Assembly (NCBI GenBank): GCA_050084515.1
Contig: CM114272.1
Span: forward strand, 17,112,001-17,176,000
From: Blasia pusilla
Taxonomy: Eukaryota; Marchantiophyta; Marchantiopsida; Blasiales
Reading direction: 5' to 3'
Length of the DNA: 64,000 nt
A program made the translations under genes and the position numbers. A model generated the notes under the pieces. It did not search any database. It was not told the DNA's origin and was given only the letters and a program-made list of their open reading frames with translations. Below are positions 35,449-45,479 of the stretch, one piece after another; position 1 is the stretch's first letter; the number at the start of each line of letters is the position of its first letter.

Positions 35449-36444
35449 TGTCGCACCCCTACTCTCCTTGAACGTCAATCTTTAGTGTTGCGGGAGCGTA
35501 CGTTCAGTAGGTCACAAACTCATCGCTGATCTGCACCCAAACACACACTCTCGTTAGTCGGGTCTGGGCCAACCAGCGTTCCAACCCACCGAGTCCTCAA
35601 CTCGGCGTCTCATCAAGCTCAACCTTCCTTAGTTCCTAGTTTCCAAAACATGGCAAGTCCTTCAAGACTTGGAACAGACTTCTGGTTAGTCCAGGGATCT
35701 GAAACCAACACTTGCGCGCCTAGCGATCCCAAGCTGTTCAACGGTCCTCGGTGAGTTCGAACCGAGACCCAAGTAATTGAGTCGCGGGTGGAATCCAAGA
35801 GGATGTCTAAAATCGCCTCAATGGACTTGGTGCAGATTTTCCAACCCAACCCCAAACTCGCGTTCCGTTCCATGCCCTTGAGCGCCCTTGGCGCCCAAAG
35901 TGGGGTTTGGGTTCCAAGCACTCTCGGAGACCTTCCCCTTTACTAGTACTTTTGGTTTTCTCCAATAACCCTTCCCCTTTGGGAAAAGAGGGTCGGGCCC
36001 TTCATTGTGGCCCTCAACCCGACTCCACTTACAGTCGTTTTCGGGTCGTATCTCGGCCGCTGCTTATGCGTTTGCAGCGATATTTAATGCGTTTGGATCG
36101 GCTCTCTATAAGCTTTCCAACGCACTCTTATTTGCTCCAAACGCATCTTGTCGCTAAAAGTTATGGCCATAAATACAGTCGGAAACTCTCAAACGCTAGT
36201 GGCGTTCCAAATCCGGATCTTTCCTTTGGCAACCCACTTCCTAGACTCGACTTCTTTCAAGTCTCATTCCGCGTTTGGTCCAGGTTTCTCAGTCGCGACC
36301 ATAACATCTGAACGTGACTCCTCGCTCGCGTCTCGTCTCTTGTCTCCTCTTTGAGACAACTCCAACGCGCAAACCATCTTAGCGTAAGCCCGCTAATGTT
36401 CCGATGTTCCGCTTGGCACTTGTTTGGTCATGAGGGTCGCGACA
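35449..36444 (-). repeat. 5' LTR of the chromovirus
   Basis: 996 bp, TGTCGCACCC...GGGTCGCGACA on the + strand, followed by the right ACTAG copy at 36445-36449. It is the partner of 30393-31395. Confidence 0.95.
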
Positions 36445-36668
36445 ACTAGGGTGTGCGGACCAACAAGATGAAGAGTCTAGAGGATTTTCAACGGAGATCG
36501 TGTGAGACTCTGAGGGAGGCGTTCACGCACATGCGACGGTTGGTCGTTGCCACATATGGGATGAGTGAGGCGCAGTCATTACAATATTGGTGCGGAGTGA
36601 GGAGCAGGTGGTGACCATGGGATTTTCGCGGGATTCGATGGGTTGACGAGTAGGAGTAGGCCCACAAG

Positions 36669-37668
36669 TGCCGCGCCCCTACTCTCCTTTGAACGTCAAT
36701 CTTTAGTGTTGCGGAAGCGTGCGTTCAGTAGGTCACGAACTCATCGCCGATCTGCACCCAAACACGCACTCTCGTTAGTCGGGTTTGGCCAACCGGCGTT
36801 CCAACCCACGGAGTCCTCAACTCGGCGTCTCATCAAGCTCAACCTTCCTTAATTCCTAGCTCCCAACACATGGCAAGTCCTTCAAGACTTGGAACAGACT
36901 TCCTGGTTAGTCCAGGGATCTGAAACGGCACTTACACGCCTAGCGATCCCAACTGTTCAACGGTCCTCGTGTGAGTTCCAAACCGAGACCCAAGTAATTG
37001 AGTCGCGGCGTGAAATCCAAGAGGATGTCTAAAATTGCCTCAATGGACTTGGTGCAGGTTTTCCAACCCAACGCCCAAACTCGCGTTCGTTCCATGCCCT
37101 TGAGCGCCCCTTGGCGCCCAAAGTGGGGTTTGGGTTCCAAGCACTCTCGGAGACCTTCCCCTTACTAGTACTTCTGGGGTTCTCCAATAACCCCTCCCCT
37201 TTGGGGAAAAGAGGTTCGGGCCCTTCATTGTGGCCCTCAACCCGACTCCACTTACAGTCGTTTTTGGGTCGTATCTCGGCTGCTGCTTATGCGTTTGCAG
37301 CGATCTTTGGTGCGTTTGAACCAGATCTCTATAAGCTTTCCAACGCACTCTTATTTGCTCCAAACGCATCTCGGCGCTAAAAGTTATGGCCATAAATACA
37401 GTCGGAAACTCTCAAACGCTAGTGGCGTTCCAAATCCGGATCTTTCCTTTGGCAACCCACTTTCTAGACTCGACTTTTTTCAAGTCTCATTTCGCGTTTG
37501 GTCCAGGTTTCTCAGTCGCGACCATAACACCTGAAACGAGATTTCTTGCTCGCGTCTTGTCTCTTGTCTCCTCTTTGAGACACCTCCAACGCGCAAACCA
37601 TCTTAGCGTGAGTCCGCTAATGTTCCGATGTTCCGCTTGGTACTTGTTTGGTCATGAGGGTCGCGACA
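36669..37668 (-). mobile_element. solo LTR of the same chromovirus family
   Basis: 1,000 bp, TGCCGCGCCC...GGGTCGCGACA, flanked by ACAAG at 36664-36668 and 37669-37673. It is clearly related to the two LTRs at 30.4 and 35.4 kb but more diverged from them than they are from each other. No internal sequence remains, so an LTR-LTR recombination product is inferred. It splits the copy B gag. Confidence 0.93.
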
Positions 37669-38130
37669 ACAAGTGCCCTAGTATACACCAGTACCACGGA
37701 AGCATGCTGATGGGCTCAGAGAGCAGGGCGGGTATCATGAGGCGATGAGGCAACAGCCTGTATCGACATATGTTTCCCAGCAGTGGCCAGGGTTGGCTTG
37801 TTGGACGTATAGTGAGTCACCTAGGGAGAGGGATTGCCCATAGCATGGGAGAGGACCATGGGCGCCTCCGATTGCTCAGGAGCCACAGAGGATGTACCCA
37901 TCACAATTGCAGTGTGATCATTGTCACTGATATGGTCTTACAGGGATAGATGTTTTGATCTTTGCGGAGCGGTACGTCCAGAGGTAGGCAGAGGGCCTGG
38001 GGGCGAGAGAGTTGGTGGAGATCAAGGAATTGATGATTGTGGTGGTAGAGTTCCACCACCAGTGAGGGGAGATGATGGACGTGCACTTGATGCTGCCCTC
38101 CTCACTCGCATCGTTGAGGGGTCCCAATGT

Positions 38131-39160
38131 ATATGCGTGAGTATGTTTCATTTATGTGTGGATCTACCCGTATGTTGGGGAAGATCGATGTTGTGTGATA
38201 TGTAGATGTGATCAGCAATGCGGATTGTGTAGCGATGTGTATGTGCACAAATGGAGAAAATCTATACTATAATGCGAGGAGGGGGGGGGGGGGTTTACCT
38301 CTTATGTTTTTTTTTTTTTCCCAAAGAAGTGAAGCCCTCCATAAGCAATCATCTTGAAATGGCCGTTTTGAAGAAAAAGTTAAAACAAATAAAAAAAACC
38401 AAATCTATGGGAAAGTTCGGAGGGGATTACTTCTTATCTCACACGAGAGAAAGAGTTAAAAATTGGATATGAGCGTATATTTGGAGGGGATGTTATTTCA
38501 CGAAAGAGTTAAAATTTCTAGATGATCTTCTATTTGAATAGACAACCTTATATTTGGAGGGGTCCTATTTCACGAAGATTTTATTTGATCCGAAAGTTGT
38601 CACACCCTTTTGAACTAACGAGCCGTAATATGACACCTATTAGCTCACTAGACGAGTAGAGAAATTTAGAATGGCCCATAAAATATCGCTCTCTCTAAGT
38701 TGGAGCAACCTTCACACTATCGCACATAGAGGATCGAACAACGTGACACAGGAGGTGGTGAAAAGGCATTGAAGGTGGTGAAACTCTGCGCAAGGTGGTG
38801 AAATCGTGGCAAAGGGGCGAAGGGAATTTCAAGGTAAAATTCCGTTGTTTCTGTCAAGTACTTCGAGGTACGGCTCCGCTCTCTCGTTCTCTCGACTCTC
38901 AGATATTGATGTTGGGCGAAGCCCGCTTCTAGGACTTGAAATGGTTCGGTGGATCTTGTGTTTCCTTTGGCTGAGTTGCGAGTGAGTTTCACTTGAGGTT
39001 TTCGGTTCTGCAATAGAGGTCGCATTTCTGGGACGAAACGCAAAGTATGCGTTTCGTCCCAGAAATTCTGCCAACTGATTGCCCAAACCCACGAGATGGA
39101 AGACCTGGCGAGCGTTTTGGCACATTCTATTTGTAGCATCAAAGATTTTCCTCATCTTTA

Positions 39161-39164
<4 letters not shown>
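38131..39164. other. intergenic stretch
   Basis: It contains a 13-base G run at 38281-38293 followed by a T run near 38310-38322, and the hairpin at 39024-39066. A - strand open frame at 38717-39142 shows no recognisable family. No gene is supported. Confidence 0.5.
39024..39066. repeat. 19-bp perfect inverted repeat, 5-nt loop
   Basis: Left arm 39024-39042 (ATTTCTGGGACGAAACGCA) and right arm 39048-39066 are exact reverse complements with AAGTA between. It could form a short hairpin or bind a dimeric factor; it is too short for a plant miRNA precursor on its own. Confidence 0.95.

Positions 39165-39244
<80 letters not shown>
39165..39244 (+). repeat. (CT)40 microsatellite
   Basis: About forty perfect CT units. 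The long Glu-Arg open frame on the other strand (39139-39408) is an artefact of this repeat. CT/GA tracts often lie near plant promoters, but no adjacent gene was found. Confidence 0.97.
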
Positions 39245-39248
<4 letters not shown>

Positions 39249-40860
39249 AAGCGGTCATAGTCAGTAGTAAATCTGTTTCGTCAATTGACTGTGGTGAGTC
39301 TCGGGAGCTCATGCTCCTGAATTCTTCAGAGCGTCTTTGGAAGACGAGGTTGCCATGGCCATGGAACCTGAATGACCAGGATTGAGGGCCAGGAATGGTG
39401 GTTCTCATTCTTGTGGAATGTAAGCCGTCACCGATGATCTTCTTCGCTCAATTTCCTTGCATGAGGCTGTTGAATCTCGTCGGTTGTCTGTGCGACTATT
39501 GACACTCAAGTCTTTAGACAAGAGGATTTCGAAAATCTATAGACAGAGGACGAGCTTAACCTCCAAACCCCTGTCATTTCACTTGGTTGTGCCCATAGAC
39601 TGGAGAACTGGAACGCTGGAATTCCCCTCTTGTGCTCCTGGTGAGCCTCAAGCCTCAATGCCATGCTCTTGAGAGTTGTACAACTGGGCAAGTACAATCG
39701 CTTTTCAAAAGGCCATTTCAGATCCTCTGTGTGATATTGTAGGAATGAGTTCCGACTGGTCCTATCCCCTCACAGACTGAATGCCATTCATCCTCCCTTT
39801 CTTGCGAATCTACTTGCTTCGCTGTACTATGGGGCCTTGGATGTACGTTTGGCGTTCCAATGTCATGAATTTAGACGCCATGAGTGCTCGTTGGTAGATT
39901 GCATGTCGAATCGACCCGAGGTTTAGACAATCAACATAAGTATGATGGACGGGTTCTCCCAGCTAATCGAGTATGCTTCGTGTGAACTGAGAGGCCTGAG
40001 TTGCCTTGATCACTTCTACACTTCTCGGAGTCTGGGCTGGGGATGAACTCTTCTAAAAGCCGTTGAGGATGTCATTCTTTGTGGTAGATTGTCAAAGCGT
40101 TGACGTCGATTTTACAATTCAATAACAACATTCTCCTTGGGCGTCAAAAGTAGTGCTCGTCCACTCTCTTCCTATTGAACATCTCGAAATCAAATGTTGA
40201 GGCTAGAGTTTCTTTGTGGACAGACACTGGACTTCTCTCATTAACTAGGCTCCCACGATCACCTCCTTGTTCGTCGACTCGATGTGCACACGTCGTGGGG
40301 GAAGGCTTCTGAGATCAAGAGATAAGATGACCACTTGAGCGAATGTGCTTTTTTCTTCCCAACGATAGCTGTATTGTTTTCGCTTTTTTTGTCTGTTTTC
40401 CAGTAATGATATCAGTAGAACGATGTTTGTAAACGACATCATAAACGACAGCATAAGATGAACGCATGTCCCATGCAAAGACCAGTTGGACTTCCACATG
40501 AATGCGAAAACTTTGACTAACGAGTAGCGATAAGCCCGTCCGGATGAAACGGATCCTTTCGAGTCTTCCAAATGATGAGCCGCACTTCGATTCAGGTTGT
40601 GCGAGCACACGGGCATCAATTTGCAGTCAGTTCTACGGAATGGAGTTACGAGGACGTTATTGGAGGAAGGATAGTTACACTACGCGCTTCCGGAATTTTA
40701 CGTTCTGGACTTCTCCATAGAGAGTAGAGCATATTGAAAAAGCTCTGGACGCTTGAGAAGCTCGAGTAACGTCGATCCTCGTGCAAAGATCTCGTGACGA
40801 TGTGTAATCCTCTCACTATGCCCTTTGAATTGCACCAATAGGCGGCCTGACATATTCCTG
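39245..40860. other. stretch with normal composition but no recognised gene
   Basis: Balanced base composition that looks less repeat-like than its surroundings. The longest - strand open frame, 40245-40619 (124 codons), has a hydrophobic segment and a basic KKRKQ stretch but no family that I recognise. Confidence 0.45.
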
Positions 40861-40861
40861 C

Positions 40862-40945
40862 GCGCAACATATTCCTGCTAGGAGCGGGGATCGAACCCGA
40901 CCCACTTGGCCCGCACTTCACGACTTGGCCTTACTCACATAGCCC
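40862..40945 (-). ncRNA. tRNA-like / SINE head candidate
   Basis: On the - strand GGGTTCGATCCCC is an excellent RNA polymerase III B box (T-loop). About 40 bases upstream GCTATGTGAGTAAGGCC resembles an A box. The acceptor arms do not pair well and a full tRNA cloverleaf could not be drawn, so a tRNA-derived SINE or a tRNA pseudogene is more likely than a working tRNA. A short direct repeat CATATTCCTG occurs at the downstream end. Confidence 0.45.
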
Positions 40946-41185
40946 TGCTATATATCAAGGGCTAGGGGACTTCGGCTTTACTTATGAAAATCTTTTTTTC
41001 TTATGCTTGGATTTGGTTCTCTTAAAAATTTTATAGCGTTTTTATTATTTGAGTCTTATGAAATTATATTAGTAGTTATGTTTTTTTACTTGAATTATCT
41101 AATTATATTGAAAATTTAATATGCTCTTTTTAAATTTGCATTGAATAATATTGTATATGCGGAGTGAGGCTAACTAGCTTACACC

Positions 41186-41614
41186 ATGTCAACTCTCTCA
41201 TCGAGATGCAAGAGGCCGATAATTGTGGAAGAAATTGTAATAAATAGGAGTCATGAATATTTGGTAGAGAGAGATGAACATAGATTTTCATTATCTCGCT
41301 CTGAACGAAAACGAAAATTGTTTGATGTGGACCCTAAATTTTTTGCTCCTATTTCAAATGGTTTCAATGAGACTCAGGAGGTTAGAGAAGTCTCAATAGG
41401 CGAGGAAATTGTGATTACTCTCAATAGTAATGAGAGATACTCTGTAGATATTTGTCCTGGTCTTGAAGAACTTGACGATGGAGAATATTCCTCCACTTCC
41501 CTCTATGATTCCGAGGGATGGTATGTTGGTGATGAGTTCGACCTGGAATATAGGTGTATGGATTATGGGGATTTAGACATAAGTGCAGATAGTCGAGATA
41601 TTGGAGATAAGTAG
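41186..41614 (+). CDS. acidic protein of unknown function, Helitron 5' region
   Basis: A 142-codon open frame starting ATG after an AT-rich stretch. The N-terminal quarter is basic (SRCKRPIIVEEIV, SERKRKLFDVDP) and the remainder strongly acidic (CPGLEELDDGEYSSTSLYD). I recognise no domain. It precedes the next acidic open frame by about 280 bp and lies in the same orientation as the Helitron gene, so it may be a first exon or a small accessory gene carried by the element. Confidence 0.4.
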   Translation: MSTLSSRCKRPIIVEEIVINRSHEYLVERDEHRFSLSRSERKRKLFDVDPKFFAPISNGFNETQEVREVSIGEEIVITLNSNERYSVDICPGLEELDDGEYSSTSLYDSEGWYVGDEFDLEYRCMDYGDLDISADSRDIGDK

Positions 41615-41891
41615 CCTAGAGAGTACTATCTATTGTGTATATCCAATTAATCATCAAATCCATGTTTGTTTTGTTCTCAGATATATGTCTGTTTGAGATT
41701 GTTGAGTTGAGCAACGATCAAGTTTCATTTCTTTGGGAGTGGAGTGACTCAAAAAAGTAAGTCTTCTCTGCTTGTGTTCTAATATTCAGGTGTGGAGATT
41801 TAGTATCCTTTTCTATTGAGTATTTCTTTTATTATTTTGAAATATTTCTTTAATTAAAATAATTGTGTGGATAATGCAGGATACTTTATAA

Positions 41892-42299
41892 ATGAGTGTT
41901 GACGAATTACGCTATAGCGATGGTGAGTTCTACGTTCCTCTTGATGAACAAGAAAGGGATTATACACCTATAGATGTTGACGTCATAGAGGTGATACAAA
42001 TAGCAAGTTCGGAGTATATCCCCTCTCCGATCGTTGAAAATAGGAATAATGCTTCAAGTCCTGGCTATGTACCATCGTCGATTTTTGAAAATATGGATAA
42101 GGCTTTAAGTCCTAGCTATGTACCATTGCCAATTTGCGAAAATGGGATTAATGCTCCTAATGTTAGCATAAGCCCTTTGAGAAATGGTCACAGTTGTAGT
42201 TATGATGAGAGTGCAACTAGGATTTTAACCACACACTGTGATGAATCATCATTCTATTTCACAAGAAGTAGTTGGAGGTCGGGGGAGAATGAGATCTGA
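41892..42299 (+). CDS. repeat-containing acidic protein of unknown function
   Basis: A 135-codon open frame. It opens ATG then acidic residues, and its middle holds three imperfect repeats: SEYIPSPIVENRNNA, PGYVPSSIFENMDKA and PSYVPLPICENGINA (about 42008-42150), roughly 20 residues apart. This P-x-Y-(V/I)-P-x-P-I-x-E-N pattern is not a family that I know. It ends in a serine-rich tail. It is placed between the first open frame and the repeated exons, in the same orientation as Rep. Confidence 0.4.
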   Translation: MSVDELRYSDGEFYVPLDEQERDYTPIDVDVIEVIQIASSEYIPSPIVENRNNASSPGYVPSSIFENMDKALSPSYVPLPICENGINAPNVSISPLRNGHSCSYDESATRILTTHCDESSFYFTRSSWRSGENEI

Positions 42300-42996
42300 T
42301 TCCACACATGATTGCATCCCTTCGTGAGACCCTATAGCATCTAGCCATTCATTTGTACGTGATTGTTATGGGTGGGGTCAAGGGAAATTAGTGATTGTCA
42401 TTCAATTTGCTCGAGGACTCAAGTGAGATGAGTACGCCGAATCTCATTGCCCATTAGAATGATTTTCCCATTTCATATTTTTATAAAAACTTCAGTTATG
42501 TGTAAATTTATTTTTAATATAGATTATAATATTCACAGACCAAATCTTGAGTATAAGTTTTTTACAAATTTTCTCTTTTTTTCTATTATTTTTTTATATA
42601 TTGACAATACATATTTTGGTCGGATGGTTGATTGTCACAAGATGCATGAATCTCAAGAGGAACCATCGAGGCGAAATGAAAAAGACCATTCACGACATCA
42701 CCAATGTAGTCTCTTTACCTAATGTGGAGCATGATCACCACATTTCATGTTGTGCTCCATCTTCTATACTGGATTTCGGAGGAAACAGAGAAGCTTGCAT
42801 ATAAGAAGGTTAGAAGGGTTGCTTCTCAAAGAAAAAAAGAGGCGCTTCATGATATGCGATTTGTAACTCATTCAACGACTTTGTCATCTCCAATGTAAGG
42901 ATACTTAGCATTATGATTATAGAATGATATTGTAACCATATGTGCACACTCTAGATTTGTTGTGTGACTTTAATATCTTTCATGTTTGTGATGTAG

Positions 42997-44156
42997 ACTT
43001 CCAAATCCATCGAACCCAAAACGATTACGTGATATACATCAAATTGTGAGAGCTCAAGGACAAAAGCGAAGACATGCTAAATTAGTTGAATTGAGATCTA
43101 TTGAAACTGTTGTGAATGTTCCATTGATGGAAGAATTACAACCACCCATCATCGATGGCTCACCAGGCGCAAATACTAGAAGGTATTTATTTATGTATAA
43201 CATTTCTACTTTTTATTATAATAATAGTTATAATTTTTTTTCGTATTATGACTTTTTTTATTCTTTGTTCAGGTTGGTATCAACACCTTCCAATGGAAAT
43301 CTTCATGCTTTAATAGACTCTACATCGTCTCCAATGTACGTTTCATCCACTCATTAATTTCTTTCTTTTTATTGGTTTTTTTTAATTTAATTATTTTGAC
43401 TTGATTTTTATTAATATTGTTTTTCTCAGTCTTCCACTTCCGTTCAACCCTCGGGGATTACATGCTATGCTTCAAGTTGCACGAGCACAAGGCCTGAGAA
43501 GAAGGCACCATAATTTGGCCCAAGCGAATGTTTATCAATTGTCTGTGAATCTTCTTCCTAGAGAGGAAGTGGAGGCTATGACTACTAATGACTTTCATAC
43601 TCAAGCTAAAACAATGTATGCTTTACATACTTTTATTGTTGATGCTTCCTACTTGGTCTTAAATTTTTATGAATGATTTCTAATAACAAATTTTTTTGCA
43701 GGCCAATTATGGTACATCATGAAGTTGAAGCTATTCCAAACTCTAGGATTGTGGTCTTTCCATCTCCAATATATATTTCTAAACTATATACTCAAATTTA
43801 ATAGAGATATGTTTGTATGTATATTTATTCTTATTATAATCATATATATTAATTTCTTAAGCTCTGCTTGCAATCTTCCAGTTCCTACCAATCCTCTATG
43901 ATTGTCTCACATGCTTCAAGTTGCTCGAGTTGAGGGCCAAAGAAGAAGATATGCTCATTTGGATGATTTACATGAGATTGCACATGTTGGCGATTCGTTG
44001 ATAAGGAATGATGCCAATGGACCTAATCGTGAAGGCCATATGGAAATGAATGAAGACAATGTATCAACCTCAATTTCAAATGTGGGATCACATTTGGATG
44101 AAGTACATGAGATTGCACATGTTTGTGATCCGTTGATAGGAGCGATGCCAATCTGA
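42997..44156 (+). pseudogene. array of repeated exons encoding an LPxPxNP...QVAR..G.RRR module
   Basis: Three exon-like blocks start with nearly the same peptide. Block 1 (42997-43192) has LPNPSNPKRL and QIVRAQGQKRRHAKL. Block 2 (43440-43615) has LPLPFNPRGL and QVARAQGLRRRHHNL. Block 3 (from about 43874) has LPVPTNP, then a TGA, then QVARVEGQRRRYAHL. Blocks 1 and 2 follow good acceptors (GTAG, CTCAG). Smaller exons at 43273-43335 and from 43702 lie between them; the first ends SP(M/I) at a GT donor. Block 3 has a damaged acceptor and the donor before it appears to be AT rather than GT. The basic Arg-rich motif suggests nucleic-acid binding. This looks like exon duplication inside the Helitron gene. 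Confidence 0.6.
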
Positions 44157-44223
44157 CCAATCGTGAAGGCCACATGGAAGAAAATGAAGACAATGTACAT
44201 GCCTCGATTCCAAATGTGGGATC
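43956..44223 (+). repeat. 135-bp tandem duplication in coding sequence
   Basis: Unit 1 (43956-44090) and unit 2 (44091-44223) both run from CATTTGGATGA through CATGAGATTGCACATGTT to AATGTGGGATC. They encode the peptide EGHMEMNEDNV and its variant EGHMEENEDNV. Unit 2 carries a small deletion that shifts the frame after GAMPI. Confidence 0.9.
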
Positions 44224-44490
44224 TAGAAGGGTTGTGAACTTGAAAAAGTTGCTCAATATTGCACGTATTCCTAACTTTGAAGAGAATCACATTTGAATTC
44301 TTAGGTTGGGAGATCGTATTGATAGTATGATTGGCCGTTTTAGTGTTGGACTTATGAATGTTGTTTGTCCGACTTGCAATGCTCTACATTGGAAGTGTGA
44401 GAGAGTGAAGTATACTAGGTTTATAAGCTCGCCTTTTAGTATGTGTTGTGGGCATGGTAAGATTCAATTACCATATTTGTGACTTCACCT
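44224..44490 (+). pseudogene. Helitron zinc-finger-like segment
   Basis: Reads MNVVCPTCNALHWKCERV followed by MCCGHGKIQLP. This CPxCxALHW...CC..GKI.LP pattern is the cysteine-rich segment commonly found before the Helitron N-terminal domain in plant elements. A stop precedes it near 44297 and another follows at about 44480. Confidence 0.7.
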
Positions 44491-44734
44491 TCTATACTAA
44501 GCGAAATTACTTTTTGGTATGAGTTCAAATAGTCTTCATTTTTTGCATAATGCACGTGCCTATAATAGTGCTCTTCAATTGGCATCTACTGGGGCACATG
44601 TGACAGAGCAATGAGGCGGTACAAGAAACTTCAGGATTCAAGGTGGTGTATATCATTCTATTGGACCTCTTCATGCTGAAAGTGGTGCTCCTCCACAATT
44701 TGCGTAAATTTATATTCATGATGATGAGCATCAG

Positions 44735-45427
44735 ATGGAACATAGAAGAAGGATTATGAGTGGAGATTATCGGGATCAATTGAGGCCAGGGATCTTAAGG
44801 GGATTACAAGATATGTTACATGCCCATAATCCATATGTGGCTCTATTTCGAAATGTGGCTATTGATCCATGTAATTCTGACTTTCATATTGTTCTTAAGG
44901 GTAGTAAGCGAGGTCTCGATGCAAAACGATACACCTTGCTTGTTGCTTCAGAGATTGTAGCTATCTTGCCTGGAGATGGGAGTGAGCCAGTAGAAGGACA
45001 TGATATTATTGTTCGCTTACATGGAGGAGGGATTCGTCGTCTGTCAGACTTGAATGAAGCATATATCCCATTGCACTTTGTTTTGCCTTTTGTTTATGGT
45101 GAAGCAGGTTGGCATCTTGGGATACCTTTGCAAGGGCAACATGATCATAGAGATGATCTGCCGTTAAGAGGGGATGCTATGATGGACGAAGATAGAGATG
45201 ATATTGTACAAGGAGAAATTCAAGGCGAGGTTACCACTCATGAGGCGAGTTCAAAGATGATTACAACTTTACAATTTGCTTCATTCAGACTTCAAATCCG
45301 AGCTAACGCTATGGATAATAATCGGTTGTTGAGGTTTGGTCGTCTTACTCAAGAATATATGGTGGATATGTATACGACTATCGAAATGCAACGGCTAACT
45401 TGGATACAATTGCATCAAAAGAGTTGA
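44735..45427 (+). pseudogene. Helitron_like_N domain
   Basis: A 230-codon open stretch with ILRGLQDMLHAHNPYVALFR (about 44790-44850), the start of the Helitron N-terminal region, and IIVRLHGGGIRRLSDLNEAY and YIPLHFVLPFVYGEAGWH further on. Later LLRFGRLTQEYMVDMYTTIE matches the segment just before the Rep core. A stop at 45425 separates it from the Rep frame, and at least one further frameshift is needed to join them. Confidence 0.85.
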
Positions 45428-45479
45428 GAGCTGATTTATACCAAGGTGTCGAGATGCCATGACTCGGCATGATGTGAAC

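Larger units (their letters stand above)
30393..36444 (-). mobile_element. Ty3/gypsy chromovirus, 6.05 kb, deleted for protease and RT core
   Basis: The element has LTRs at 30393-31395 (3') and 35449-36444 (5'), both with TG...CA ends, a 5-bp ACTAG duplication on each side, an initiator-tRNA-Met primer site and a polypurine tract. Genes run on the - strand: gag, RT thumb, RNase H, integrase, chromodomain. Internal length is only 4.05 kb, because sequence between the gag zinc knuckle and the RT C-terminus, including protease and the RT catalytic motif, is deleted. It could not move on its own in this form; either it was mobilised in trans by a full-length relative or the deletion followed insertion. 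Confidence 0.95.
28481..38130 (+). mobile_element. methyltransferase-family retroelement, copy B, truncated and nested
   Basis: A + strand relative of copy A. Leader similarity begins at about 29260 (shared CATCTGTTGACGGGAG) and gag follows from about 29730. Gag is interrupted by a chromovirus at 30393-36444 and by a solo LTR at 36669-37668, and resumes to about 38130. There similarity stops just after the knuckle linker, at the residues matching ALLTRI, so protease and methyltransferase are absent. The left limit is nominal: purine-rich, GC-rich DNA from about 28.5 kb may be its LTR or leader, with a TATA-like CTCTTTATAGGG near 28917. Confidence 0.72.
29731..38130 (+). pseudogene. gag of copy B in three pieces
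   Basis: The pieces are 29731-30392, 36450-36663 and 37674-38130; everything between is inserted DNA. The first piece parallels copy A through DYMEL/RMYWAPGYVATSG and FSPIVEFF. The second covers TNKMKSLEDFQ and ATYGMSEAQS, then has an internal deletion of about 150 bp relative to copy A, joining TGCGG to AGTGAGGAGCAGGTGG. The third holds the first knuckle region and a degenerate second knuckle ending DRCFDL, followed by an Arg/Gly-rich linker and DAALLTRI. Stops and frameshifts are frequent. It would have encoded the particle protein of the element. Confidence 0.75.

Noticed and set aside
38281-38293. G-quadruplex regulatory element
   Set aside because: A single 13-base G run without the four-tract arrangement; it is more likely a homopolymer expansion.
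39139-39408. 89-codon frame rich in Glu-Arg repeats (- strand)
   Set aside because: It is the translation of the (CT)40 microsatellite; no coding signal on either side.
40862-40945. Functional tRNA gene
   Set aside because: The B box is excellent but the acceptor and anticodon stems do not pair convincingly; a SINE or tRNA pseudogene fits better.
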